From contig URKX01000001.1 in assembly GCA_900548545.1 (NCBI GenBank), forward strand, positions 1 through 64,000: a DNA stretch of 64,000 bases. Reading direction: 5' to 3'. Source of the stretch: an uncultured Oscillospiraceae bacterium (lineage in GTDB: Bacteria; Bacillota; Clostridia; Oscillospirales; Acutalibacteraceae). Positions 34,165 to 44,000 of this stretch are shown here, piece by piece. A program made the translations under genes and the position numbers. The notes under the pieces are model-generated. The model saw only the letters and a list, made by a program, of their open reading frames with translations. It searched no databases and was not told where the DNA came from. How positions within the stretch are numbered: position 1 is the first letter of the stretch; the number at the start of each line of letters is the position of its first letter.

Positions 34165-34860
34165 ATGGCGTCTGGAAAGATCCTGATTGTGGACGACGAT
34201 ACCAATATTTGCGAGCTGCTGCGGCTCTATATAGAAAAGGAAGGCTTTGAAGCATCTATTGCCAACGATGGGGAAGCCGGTTTGAGGATGTTCGATACCG
34301 TAAACCCTGACTTGATCCTGCTGGACATCATGCTTCCCGGTTTGGACGGATGGCAGGTGTGCCGGGAGATCCGGAAAAAATCCGATTGCCCCATCATCAT
34401 GCTCACCGCCAAGGGCGAGGTGTTCGACAAGGTGCTGGGATTGGAACTGGGGGCCGACGACTATGTGGTGAAGCCCTTTGAAACAAAAGAGGTGGTCGCC
34501 CGGATCAACGCCGTGCTGCGCCGCAGCGGCAAGCACAGCGAGGACAAGGGCGAAAACAAGGTGGTTACCTATGAAAACCTGTCCATCAACCTGACTAACT
34601 ACGAGCTGAAGGTAAATGGCGTCCAGGTGGACACGCCCCCCAAGGAGATGGAGCTGATCTATCACCTGGCGTCCAACCCCAACCGGGTGTTCACCCGGGA
34701 CCAGCTGCTGGACGAGGTGTGGGGCTTTGACTACTACGGCGACAGCCGCACGGTGGATGTCCACGTAAAGCGGCTGCGGGAAAAGCTGGAAGGCGCGTCG
34801 GACAAGTGGGCCCTGAAGACCGTGTGGGGCGTGGGATATAAATTTGAGGTAAAAGAATGA
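34165..34860 (+). CDS. OmpR/PhoB-family response regulator
   Basis: A 231-aa response regulator. The receiver domain (1-120) has acidic D-D-D near residue 10, the phospho-acceptor Asp in L-L-D-I-M-L-P near residue 53 and the Lys in V-V-K-P-F near residue 104. The C-terminal winged helix (130-230) ends with the typical V-D-V-H-V-K-R-L-R-E-K-L and V-W-G-V-G-Y-K-F segments. The start at 34165 follows AAAAAGGGAGGG. Its kinase gene starts 30 bases later. It probably activates its own operon and envelope genes. Confidence 0.95.
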   Translation: MASGKILIVDDDTNICELLRLYIEKEGFEASIANDGEAGLRMFDTVNPDLILLDIMLPGLDGWQVCREIRKKSDCPIIMLTAKGEVFDKVLGLELGADDYVVKPFETKEVVARINAVLRRSGKHSEDKGENKVVTYENLSINLTNYELKVNGVQVDTPPKEMELIYHLASNPNRVFTRDQLLDEVWGFDYYGDSRTVDVHVKRLREKLEGASDKWALKTVWGVGYKFEVKE

Positions 34861-34890
34861 GCAGCTTTTAGTGGCTGAGAAAGGCGAGCC

Positions 34891-36462
34891 ATGCAAAAGA
34901 GTATTTTTACAAGGGTGTTGAGCCTGACCATGGGGATCGTGGTGCTCAGCTTTATCCTGCTGGGCGGGGTGATGATGGCCTTTTTCGGCCAGTATTGGCA
35001 GACGGAAAAGAAAGAGCTGCTCACCCAAAACGCCAACTCCATTTCCAAGATGTCCAGCGTGTTCCTGGCCCGTTCCGGCGAGGGCAACTACACCCTGGAA
35101 ACTTCGGTGCTCAAGGGGTTTATCGACGCCTATTCCGCCAGCATTGACGCGGATATCTTCATCACTGACCTGGAGGGGAACGTCCTGCTGGGAAACTATC
35201 CCAACAGCAACCTGTCCGCCCCCCAGGCGGTGCCCCGGCAGATTGTCACGCAAGCCTCCCAGGGGCAGTATGAAGGCCGGGGCACCTTTGGCGGGCTGTA
35301 CCAAAAACAGTTTTACATCATCGGCGTGCCCATGTATGCCGGCAGCGAAAAAGAGGTTTGTGTGGGGGTGGTGTTCGCCTCCACCAGCGTCAGCTCGGTA
35401 AACGCCTTCCAGGGGGAGGCGCTGCAGATGTTCCTGGTGGCTGCCGCCGCGGCCCTGGGTGTCACCTTCTGTGTGGTGGGCGCCTTTGCTTACCGGCTGG
35501 TGAAGCCTATGCGGCAGATGTCCGCCGCGGCCCGCAGCTTTGGCGGCGGGGACTTTTCCGTGCGGGTGCCGGTGACCAGCGCCGATGAGCTGGGCCAGCT
35601 GGCCATCTCCTTTAACAACATGGCCAATTCCCTGTCCAACTCCGAGGGGACCCGCAGGAGCTTTATCGCCAACGTGTCCCACGAGCTGAAGACCCCCATG
35701 ACCACCATTGCCGGGTTTGTCGACGGCATTTTAGACGGCACCATCCCCCCCGAGCAGCAGGGAAAATACCTGCACATCGTGTCTGACGAGGTGAAACGCC
35801 TGTCGAGGCTTGTGAAGTCCATGCTGGACCTGTCCCGGATCGACAGCGGGGAGATGAAGCTGCACCCCACCCAGTTTGACATCACCCAGACCTTGGTGAC
35901 CACCCTGCTGACCTTCGAGCAGAAGATCGACGAGAAAGGGATCGAGATCCGGGGGCTGGAGGAAACCTCCCCGCAAATGGTGCTGGGCGACCAGGACCTG
36001 CTGCACCAGGTGGTGTATAACCTCATTGAAAACGCGGTAAAATTTACAAATCAGGATGGCTACATCAAGGTTCAGGTCACAGACGGCATCGACCGCACCA
36101 CCGTGGTGATTGAGAACAGTGGCCCCGGCATCGCCCCGGAGGAACTGCCCATGATCTTTGAGCGGTTCTACAAAACGGACAAGTCCCGCAGCCGGGATAA
36201 GAACGGCATGGGCCTGGGGCTGTACATTGTGCGGACTATCTTGAAACTACACGGGGGGGATATCAGCGTTTCGTCGGTGATGGGGGAATTCTGCCGGTTC
36301 GAGTTTACCATCCCGAAACCCCAGGAGGCCCCTAAGCTGAAGGACACGGGCTCTTTTAAGCTGAAAGAAGCTCCCTCCCGTGGGAAAGAGAAGAAAGAGC
36401 TGCGCCACGAGATGGCGGAGCCTGAAAGGAGCAAGGACGATGACAGACCACCAGAAGAATGA
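34891..36462 (+). CDS. Membrane sensor histidine kinase
   Basis: A 523-aa kinase partner of the response regulator. It has a first membrane helix (8-33), an extracellular sensor region (34-178), a second helix (about 180-203), a HAMP domain (205-257), a HisKA domain with V-S-H-E-L-K-T-P near residue 264 and a HATPase domain with N-L-I-E-N-A-V-K-F near residue 378 and later G-box motifs. The last 40 residues form a charged tail that is absent from many relatives and whose coding sequence overlaps the HtrA start by 23 bases. The signal is unknown; linkage to HtrA suggests envelope stress. Confidence 0.95.
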   Translation: MQKSIFTRVLSLTMGIVVLSFILLGGVMMAFFGQYWQTEKKELLTQNANSISKMSSVFLARSGEGNYTLETSVLKGFIDAYSASIDADIFITDLEGNVLLGNYPNSNLSAPQAVPRQIVTQASQGQYEGRGTFGGLYQKQFYIIGVPMYAGSEKEVCVGVVFASTSVSSVNAFQGEALQMFLVAAAAALGVTFCVVGAFAYRLVKPMRQMSAAARSFGGGDFSVRVPVTSADELGQLAISFNNMANSLSNSEGTRRSFIANVSHELKTPMTTIAGFVDGILDGTIPPEQQGKYLHIVSDEVKRLSRLVKSMLDLSRIDSGEMKLHPTQFDITQTLVTTLLTFEQKIDEKGIEIRGLEETSPQMVLGDQDLLHQVVYNLIENAVKFTNQDGYIKVQVTDGIDRTTVVIENSGPGIAPEELPMIFERFYKTDKSRSRDKNGMGLGLYIVRTILKLHGGDISVSSVMGEFCRFEFTIPKPQEAPKLKDTGSFKLKEAPSRGKEKKELRHEMAEPERSKDDDRPPEE

Positions 36463-38065
36463 CTTTCCAGGGGCCCAGGCGCCCGCGGGGGAAACGCCCT
36501 CTCAGCCTGCGATAGAAGAGGCCCGGGAGATGTCCCCTGGACAGGGTGCCCCGGAGGCGGCCGGGGAAGAAGCCTTGCCCTCCCAGCAGGCGGAAGCGGC
36601 GCCCCAAGGGGAGCCCTCCCAACCGGCAGAACCCCCGGTGCCCGACACGGCCGAGCCGGAATACCCCCGGCAGGAGGCTTCCCAGCCGGCGCCCCCGCCC
36701 CAGCAGCCTTGGCCGGGGGGCTTCCCCGGCTATGGAGGGGCCTATCCGCCGCCCCAAGGGCAGTGGGCCCAAGGGTACTATCCCCAGCAGCCTTGGTATG
36801 GGCCGGCTTATGGACAGGCGCCCGCCCCCTATGGGCCGGTGCGGCCGCCCCGGAAAAAGATGTCCCGGGGGCTGAAGGTGTTTTTGTGGATTGCCTCTGC
36901 CCTGACTGCCGGGGCGATCCTGGGCTTTGCTGGCTTTGTGGTGAGCTGGGCTGTGGCGGGACCCCAGATCCAGGCGCCGGTGGTGGACACCTTGCCCGAC
37001 GAGGGCCGGCAAGATGAGCCTGAGGCTCCCATCCAGGAGGAAGAACCTCAGCTAGACCTGCCGGATGTGGATGTGACCCCCAATGAGGAGGGTGTTGTCA
37101 TCCACCAAAAGCCCCAGGGGGACGCCCTGGACGCCCAAGCAGTGTATGACAAGGTGGTGAAATCCACCGTGGCTATCACCGTGTCCTACACAGGGGAGGG
37201 CACGGACAGTTCCGGCACGGGGATCATCGCCACCTCGGATGGGTACATCATCACCAACGCCCATGTGGTGCTGAATACCAAAAGCGTGCTGGTGACGGTG
37301 ACCACCTATGACGGCCAGCAGTACGACGCGGTGGTGGTGGGCATGGACCGCACCACGGACCTGGCCGTCATTAAGACAAACGATTATGGCTTTGCCCCGG
37401 CGGAATTTGGCGACGCGGGGGAGCTTTCTATCGGGGAATGGGTGCTGGCCATCGGGAACCCCGGAGGCGAGCGGTTTGCCAGTTCCCTGACCCGGGGCAT
37501 TGTTTCCGGCCTGGACCGCGCTGTGGAACGTTACAGTGAAAACGGCATGACTTTCATCCAGACCGATGCAGCCATCAACCCGGGCAACTCCGGCGGGCCG
37601 CTGGTGAATCTGTACGGCCAGGTGGTGGGGATCAACTCCTCGAAGATTGTCACCGATGGCTACGAGGGCATGGGGTTTGCCATCCCGGTGAGCAAGGCCA
37701 AGGACATCATCGACCAGCTGCTTTCCGGCGGCTATGTGGAGGGCCGTGTGCGCTTGGGCATCAGCGGCTATGACCTGGGGGACGAGGCCGCCTTCTATGG
37801 GCTGCCCAGAGGCTTTATGATCGCATCCATCGACGAGGACAGCTCTTTTGCCGGCACCGAGGCCCAGGTGGAGGACATCATCATCGCCATTGACGGGGAA
37901 ACCGTGGAAGAGCTGCAGGATATCTCCAACCTGCTGCTGCGGTACAGCCCCGGCGACCAGGTGACCGTCACCTTGTACCGGCGCTCTGCCCATGACTTCA
38001 GCGAAGGGGAGGAGATCGAAGTGACGATTACCCTGCTGGAAGACAAGGGGGAAACACAGAAGTAA
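36440..38065 (+). CDS. htrA: HtrA/DegP-type membrane-anchored serine protease
   Basis: A 541-aa protease and chaperone for damaged surface proteins. The first 140 residues are an unusual Pro/Gln/Glu/Ala-rich, then Tyr/Gly/Pro-rich cytoplasmic arm; a single membrane helix follows at about 145-167. The extracellular trypsin domain has the triad His in T-N-A-H-V-V near 275, Asp in T-T-D-L-A-V near 308 and Ser in G-N-S-G-G-P near 384. A C-terminal PDZ domain follows (about 435-525). The start overlaps the kinase gene, so translation is coupled; AAGGA precedes the ATG. Confidence 0.93.
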   Translation: MTDHQKNDFPGAQAPAGETPSQPAIEEAREMSPGQGAPEAAGEEALPSQQAEAAPQGEPSQPAEPPVPDTAEPEYPRQEASQPAPPPQQPWPGGFPGYGGAYPPPQGQWAQGYYPQQPWYGPAYGQAPAPYGPVRPPRKKMSRGLKVFLWIASALTAGAILGFAGFVVSWAVAGPQIQAPVVDTLPDEGRQDEPEAPIQEEEPQLDLPDVDVTPNEEGVVIHQKPQGDALDAQAVYDKVVKSTVAITVSYTGEGTDSSGTGIIATSDGYIITNAHVVLNTKSVLVTVTTYDGQQYDAVVVGMDRTTDLAVIKTNDYGFAPAEFGDAGELSIGEWVLAIGNPGGERFASSLTRGIVSGLDRAVERYSENGMTFIQTDAAINPGNSGGPLVNLYGQVVGINSSKIVTDGYEGMGFAIPVSKAKDIIDQLLSGGYVEGRVRLGISGYDLGDEAAFYGLPRGFMIASIDEDSSFAGTEAQVEDIIIAIDGETVEELQDISNLLLRYSPGDQVTVTLYRRSAHDFSEGEEIEVTITLLEDKGETQK

Positions 38066-38553
38066 TGGCAAAGGACAAACTGGAAAAGACAAACGCCCTG
38101 CGGCTGTTGGACCGGATGAGGATCCCTTACGAGGCCTATACCTATCCTTGCGAGGAGTTTACCGACGGCCTGGAGGTGGCCCGGCAGTTGGGTTTGAACC
38201 CGGCGGATGTGTGCAAAACCCTGGTCACCGTGGGGAAAAACGGCGGCCACTATGTGTTTGTGTTGCCGGTAAACCAGGAGCTGGACCGGAAAAAAGCCGC
38301 CTCCCTGGTGGGGGAGAAATCCCTGGAAATGCTCCCTGTGAAAGGTTTGCTTTCTGCCACCGGGTATATCCGGGGCGGCTGCACGGCCTTGGGGATGAAA
38401 AAACGGTTCCCTACAGTGGTGGACCAGAGCGTCCGGGAGAAGGAGGCCATCTATGTAAGCGGCGGCAAGCGGGGCTTGCAGCTGAAGCTGGCCCCGGCGG
38501 ACTTGGTGAAAGCGGCCAGCGCCATGTGGGGCGACGTGATCGTGAAAGGCTGA
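38065..38553 (+). CDS. ybaK: Cys-tRNA(Pro)/Cys-tRNA(Cys) deacylase, YbaK/EbsC
   Basis: A 162-aa editing protein that hydrolyses mischarged Cys-tRNA(Pro). The YbaK/ProX fold is clear, with the conserved Lys in V-C-K-T-L-V near residue 51 and the G-Y-I-R-G-G-C-T-A-L-G-M-K-K motif near residue 97. The ATG overlaps the last base of the htrA stop codon (TAATG). Its co-transcription with envelope-stress genes has no obvious reason. Confidence 0.92.
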   Translation: MAKDKLEKTNALRLLDRMRIPYEAYTYPCEEFTDGLEVARQLGLNPADVCKTLVTVGKNGGHYVFVLPVNQELDRKKAASLVGEKSLEMLPVKGLLSATGYIRGGCTALGMKKRFPTVVDQSVREKEAIYVSGGKRGLQLKLAPADLVKAASAMWGDVIVKG

Positions 38554-38600
38554 ACGCCAGAGGGCCCAGGCAGGGGAAGGGGCCCTTCCAAATGGCATGG

Positions 38601-38642
38601 AAAAAGGACACCCGGGCGGGAAAGCTCAGGTGCCCTTTTTTT
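38601..38642 (+). terminator. Terminator of the HtrA operon
   Basis: AAAAAGGACACC pairs with GGTGCCCTTTTT (one mismatch), followed by further T residues. It serves the rightward operon. Confidence 0.7.
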
Positions 38643-38650
38643 AGCTGCGA

Positions 38651-38682
38651 AGAAAGGGCGCCCCGGTTTGGCCGGGGCGCCC
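38651..38682 (-). terminator. Terminator of the EF-G paralogue gene
   Basis: Perfect 11-bp stem GGGCGCCCCGG (38656-38666) with CCGGGGCGCCC (38672-38682). On the minus strand it is followed by TTTCTTC. Confidence 0.6.
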
Positions 38683-38703
38683 TGTTGGTTTTATGAAGAA
38701 GGT

Positions 38704-40773
38704 TTATTCGGCGTTTTCCGCCTTGGATTCCTCGATCACCTTCTGCGCCACGTTCTGAGGGGCTTCCTCATAGCGCTCGAACTCAAAGGTGAAGCTGCCG
38801 CGGCCCTGGGTGACCTGGCGGATGAAGGTGGTGAAGTCGTGCATCTCGGCCATGGGGACTTCTGCCTCCACGGTCTGGCGGCCCTCGCCTGCGGGCTCCA
38901 TGCCCAGCACGCGGCCGCGGCGCTTGTTCACCTCGCCCATCACGTCGCCCATGTTGCCGTCGGGCACCGTGGCCTTCAGGTGGCCAATGGGCTCCAAAAG
39001 CACGGGGTTCGCCTGGGGCATACCGGCCTTGTAGGCCAGGGTGGCTGCCATCTTAAAGGACATTTCCGAGGAGTCCACCGGGTGGTAGCTGCCGTCGTAC
39101 AGCACAGCGGACAGGCCCACTACAGGATACCCGGCCAGGGGCCCCTTCAGGATGCACTCCCGCAGGCCCTTTTCCACCGCGGGGAAGAAGCCCTTGGGCA
39201 CGGAGCCGCCCACCACGCGCTCGCCAAACTCCAGGCCGTCGCTGTCGCAGGGGGAGAACTCGATCCACACGTCGCCGAACTGGCCGTGGCCGCCGGTCTG
39301 CTTCTTGTGACGGCCCTGGACCTGCACGGTTTTGCGGATGGTTTCACGGTAGGGCACCTTGGGCTTTTTCAAGGTGATATCCACGCCAAACTTGCTCTTC
39401 AGCTTGGAAACAGCCACATCCAGGTGCTGCTCGCCCAAGCCGCTGATGATCATTTCGTGGGTTTCGTTGTTGGTGGAGAACCGCAGGGTGGGGTCCTCTT
39501 CGGAGAGCCGCATCATGCCCTGGGCGATCTTGTCTTCCTCGCCCTTCTTGGCGGGGACAATGGCCATGCTCAAAGTGGGGTTGGGATACTCCACGCCTTC
39601 CAGGGTGACTTTCCGGGTGGGGGAGCACAGGGTGTCGCCGGTGTTGGTGGCGGACAGCTTGGGAATGGCGCCAATGTCGCCGGCCCCGATGTATTTCACA
39701 TCCACCTGCTTCTTGCCCACCATCATCACGGTCTTGCCGATGCGCTCGGTGGCGCCGGTGCGCATATTCACCAGCTGGGAGTCGGTGGACAGCTTGCCGG
39801 AAACCACTTTCACATAGGACAGCTTGCCGATGAAGGGGTCTGCCACAGTCTTGAAGACGATGGCCGCTGCTGCGCCGTCCTCGTTGACAGCCAGCTCTGC
39901 CGGGTTGCCGTCCACGTCCAGGCCCACTTCGGCGGCCTTCTCCTCTGCGGAGGGGGCCAGCCAGCAGAGGCCGTCCAGGAACTGCTCCATGCCCCGCATC
40001 AGCAGCGCATCGCCGCAGAACACCGGGGTGATGGTGCCGGCCTTCACGCCTTTGCTCACGCCCACGATGACTTCCTCAGGGGTGAAGGGCTCGCCGGCAA
40101 AATATTTCTCAAAGAGCTCGTCGTCGGTTTCGGCAACGGCTTCGTAAATAGCGGTGCGCAGGCCTTCCAGACGGTCGCCCATGTCCGGCATGGGGACAGC
40201 CACCGGTTTGCCGCCGGAGTAATCGTAGGCCTTGTACTCCAACAGGTTGATGTAGATGTTTGCCTGGCCGTCCTGGATGAAGGGCACCACCACAGGGCAC
40301 ACCGAGGGGCCAAAACTGGCTTTCAGGTCTTCAAACACCCGATAGAACCGGGCGCTCTCGTCGCACAGGCCGTTGACAAAGAAGATCTTGGCAAGGCCCT
40401 GGCGCTCGGCGGCCGCAAAAGCCTTTTCCGTGCCCACGGCTACGCCGTCCCGGCCGGAAACCACCACCAGAACCGTGTCCGCGGCCCGCATGGCTTCGCA
40501 GGTGCCGCCCTCAAAGTCGAACAGTCCGGGGGCGTCCAGCAGGTTGATCTTTTTATTTTTCCATTCCAGAGGGGCCACCGCCGCGGAAATGGAAGCCTTC
40601 CGGCGGATCTCCTCGGGATCGTAGTCGCACACAGTGTTGCCGTCGCCCACTTTGCCCCGGCGGTCAGAAACCCCAGAGAGGTACAGCATGGCCTCCGCCA
40701 AGGAGGTCTTGCCCGCGCCGCCATGGCCGGTCACCGCCAGGTTGATGATATTTTTAGCCTGATATTGGTTCAT
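38704..40773 (-). CDS. Elongation factor G-like GTPase (EF-G2 type paralogue)
   Basis: A 689-aa translational GTPase with the five-domain EF-G layout. It is not the canonical elongation factor: the P-loop is G-H-G-G-A-G-K-T-S instead of AHIDAGKTT; switch II reads D-A-P-G-L-F-D-F rather than DTPGHVDF; and the base-recognition site is N-G-L-C-D instead of NKMD. These changes are typical of the EF-G2-like subgroup whose role is not settled. The ATG at 40773 with AAGGAG is preferred over an upstream in-frame start. Single gene with its own strong promoter. Confidence 0.9.
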   Translation of the reverse strand: MNQYQAKNIINLAVTGHGGAGKTSLAEAMLYLSGVSDRRGKVGDGNTVCDYDPEEIRRKASISAAVAPLEWKNKKINLLDAPGLFDFEGGTCEAMRAADTVLVVVSGRDGVAVGTEKAFAAAERQGLAKIFFVNGLCDESARFYRVFEDLKASFGPSVCPVVVPFIQDGQANIYINLLEYKAYDYSGGKPVAVPMPDMGDRLEGLRTAIYEAVAETDDELFEKYFAGEPFTPEEVIVGVSKGVKAGTITPVFCGDALLMRGMEQFLDGLCWLAPSAEEKAAEVGLDVDGNPAELAVNEDGAAAAIVFKTVADPFIGKLSYVKVVSGKLSTDSQLVNMRTGATERIGKTVMMVGKKQVDVKYIGAGDIGAIPKLSATNTGDTLCSPTRKVTLEGVEYPNPTLSMAIVPAKKGEEDKIAQGMMRLSEEDPTLRFSTNNETHEMIISGLGEQHLDVAVSKLKSKFGVDITLKKPKVPYRETIRKTVQVQGRHKKQTGGHGQFGDVWIEFSPCDSDGLEFGERVVGGSVPKGFFPAVEKGLRECILKGPLAGYPVVGLSAVLYDGSYHPVDSSEMSFKMAATLAYKAGMPQANPVLLEPIGHLKATVPDGNMGDVMGEVNKRRGRVLGMEPAGEGRQTVEAEVPMAEMHDFTTFIRQVTQGRGSFTFEFERYEEAPQNVAQKVIEESKAENAE

Positions 40774-40871
40774 AACAAACGAAGCTCCTTCCACTGCAAA
40801 AATAGCGGCCTTTACCGCGTTGCCTAGCAATTCCCTGTTTTGTACAAGTTTTGTGTCACAAGGCATAGCTA

Positions 40872-40900
40872 ATTATATATCAATCTCCGAAAGAATACAA
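40872..40900 (-). promoter_or_regulatory. Strong promoter of the EF-G paralogue gene
   Basis: Minus-strand TTGTAT (40900-40895), 17-base spacer, perfect TATAAT (40877-40872). The leader is about 90 bases. The 309-bp gap between 40774 and 41082 otherwise holds only the terminator below. Confidence 0.75.
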
Positions 40901-41009
40901 TGGGAAATCAAAAATACTATGAATTAACCGTTATATGGGAAGCTTTTTTGTTAGAAGTGCCTAAAAGATACCGGGCTGTTCCCAGGTGGAAAAGGCTGTA
41001 CCAAGTGGA

Positions 41010-41051
41010 AAAAAGGGGAAAAGAAACGGGCGCGGGGGATTCCCGCGCCCG
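41010..41051 (-). terminator. Terminator of the rlmB operon
   Basis: Perfect 10-bp stem CGGGCGCGGG (41027-41036) with CCCGCGCCCG (41042-41051). On the minus strand TTTCTTTTCCCCTTTTTT follows. Confidence 0.75.
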
Positions 41052-41082
41052 GAAGATGGTTCAATGATATGAGAAAAGGTAT

Positions 41083-44000
41083 TTACCTGCGCAGCTTGGG
41101 CAGCAGGAGGGTCACTGCCAGCCAGAACAGCTGGAACAGGAACAGCACCAGGGAAGAGAGCTGCCCCATGGCGCCGAAGCAGGCCAGGAAAGCCACCAGT
41201 ACAAAGCAAAGCACCATGGCTGCGTTCTGGATGGCCACCACCAAGCCGATGGTGCGCTTTTCCTCCACACAGGCGGAGATGACGCTCATCATGGATTCCA
41301 TGCGGCCCTTGGTGGCCACCAGGGCGTCGGCCCGGGGGATCTGGGATTTGACCAGCTTGCGGTACTCGTCGCCCAAGCGGCTGTCCAGCACGCCCACAGA
41401 GGCGGCGTCGATGCCAAACAGCCGGTTGACCAGCTGGGGCGTCACGTTGGGGTCGGTGGTGCGCACGATGATGCTGATGCCGCTGTCCTCCAGCCGCTGC
41501 AGCTCGTTTTTCCGGCGGCGGTCGGCGGTGTAGGTCAGAACCAGCAGGGCAGCCACTTCGCTGTCCACCCCAATGTACACCACTTGCTGGTTGCCGGAGG
41601 CGTACTGGGCTTCCTCTTCCCGGGGCGGCACTTGCAGCCTGTGATTGATCAGCAGCGAGCGGTCGCCGATGAGGATGGTTTTGCCGTCCACCTTGCCCAC
41701 AATGCCGCCTCCGTCCTCATAGGAGAAGTCTTGCACCTGGGGCAGGGCGTCCTCGTTTTCGCTGATGACCTGGTCGAACACGCCGGACAGGGGGCCGCCC
41801 ACCTCGTTCATTAGGGCGGAGGCGGCCATCACGGCGTCCTCGGCAGCGGCACGGCCGCCGAAGGTGCGGATGCCGTTGAGCACCACGGTGCCCCGGGGGA
41901 ACAGGTCCTCAGCGTCCACCATGACGGCGTTGACGTTGCCCAGCTGCTCCACGCCCTCATAGCCCACCACCATGGCGCCGGCGCGGCGGGCCGTGCGGCA
42001 CAGGCGGCTGATGGGCAGGTTCACCGACAGCATATTGGATACCGCCACGCTGGCACAGCAAGCGGCTGCCAAGGCGCTGACAGCAGTGGGTACGCTCTTG
42101 GTGATCAGCAGGGAGGCGATGCACAGCACCAGGCTGGCGATCAGGCCGATGGGGGCCATCAGCTGGGAGGCAGACTCCGAGGGGTCGGGCTTGTAAGAGA
42201 GTTCCAAGAACCGCTTTAAGAACCCGGCGCGGCACTGGTAGGCGATCACGGGGGATTCGGAGACGCAGTCCTTGGCCATCTTCAAAGCGGTGTTGTGGTC
42301 CTCAAAGAGGCGCACGCTGTACTTTTCCTCCCGGGAGGTGACAAACCGGAAATTGGAGTGGATACGGCGGATCATGGTCAGCTTGCCTGCGGCGTTCAGG
42401 AACAGCGTGGCAGCCAGGATCACCGCGTACAGGTGAAGTTCCCCGTTGATCAGGTCGTCCTGGAAGAAGGCGGCAGCCACTGCCTGGACAGCCACCGCCA
42501 CAGCCGCCACAGCCGCGGCGGAGTCGGAGCTGGCGTTAAAGGAGAGCAGGGCTTTCAAGCCGTTGATGATGGTGCGGTAACAGATCCCCACTGCCACAGC
42601 CAGGAACACCAGGGTCAGCACCACGTACACTACCGGCAGGGAGCCGGGGTCGGCCACGCTGCCAAACTGGGCTCCAAAAATCACGTTTACCAGGGCCAGC
42701 AGCACCGTGCACACGCCGGTGATCATCATCCGCAGGGTCAGCTCCCGCATTTCGCCCCGCAGCTCGTGGGAAATGGACTTGGCGTCCTCGGGGCCGGTGT
42801 AGTCGTCGATGGACTCCCCGGTGTCCGCATCGGGGATGGGGGGCTCCTCCGGGGCGGGATTTTCCAGTTTCTTGTTGCGCACCCGGCGTTTGGGGGCGTT
42901 TTTCCGCTCTTGGCGTTCAGCCGCCTGCCGCAGCTCCTCCGATTCAGAGAGCAGGGCGCTTTGCAGCACTTCCGCGTGGATGATGTGGGTGGGCACGCTC
43001 CGGGGCCGGTACTGGTAAATGCTGGCCACCTGGGGAGGCTCTGCGACCGGCCGGTTGAGCACCACGGTCTTTTCCTCCGCAGGGGCCTGTGTGGGAGCCG
43101 GTGCGGCGGGCGCCTGGGGGATAGGCATGGCCTGGGTGGGGGCTTCTGCCGCAAGGGCGGCCGGGACAGGTGCTTCCGGAACGGGCGCCTGCTGGGCCAT
43201 GGGCCCCTCTGCCGGGGCGGTCTCTTCCACAGGGGCTTGGGGGATGGTTTCTTCCGGTGTGCCGGGCGCCCGGGAGGCCAGGTCCTCAAAGGAAAGCTGC
43301 TGCTCCGCCGGCTGGGCATCCGGCGCCGGGGCGGCTTCCCGGGGCTGCCCTTTGGGCTGGTACAGCCGGATGGGCTCCTCCACAGCGGGCTCTTCCTGGG
43401 GCGGGAGTTCCTCCACAGGCTGGGGTGCCTCCGCTGGGGCGGGCGGTTCCACAGGGGCGGGGACCTCCGCCGGGGCCTCTTGGGGCGGAAGCTGTTCCAC
43501 GGGTTCCAGGGGGGTGTCGGACCCCAACACCCGACGGATAGCCTCCTCGGAAACGGGGGGCTGCTGGCCCACCCGCTGGAGCTCCACTGTATCGTTGAGC
43601 ACGTTCAGCTTGATCTCCATGGTCTGGTGGTCGGAGGATTCCAGCATGGCTTTTTGCAGGCCGGACACCTGCTTGTTGCCCTCCACGCCAATGCCGTGCT
43701 GGCGGGCGTAGGGGTCGGCTGCAAAGGAGGTCACCGGCATGGGGGCCACCACGCCGAACTCGTCGGCGATCTGTTCCTCGTCCACCCCGGCGGTCTGGAC
43801 CGCTTCCGCCACCCGGCGTCGGCGTTCCTTCTGCAGCCGCTGGAAGTTCTGTTCCACCTCGTCGTCAATGGCCTTTTTGGAGTCATCAAACAGGGCTTTA
43901 TAGGTTTCTTCCTCGCTGGTCAGCTCCCCTGCCGGGTCGTAGCCCTTGCGGTACTCGTCGATGGGCTTCAGCTGGATGCCGTAATACAGGTCGTCCTCGT

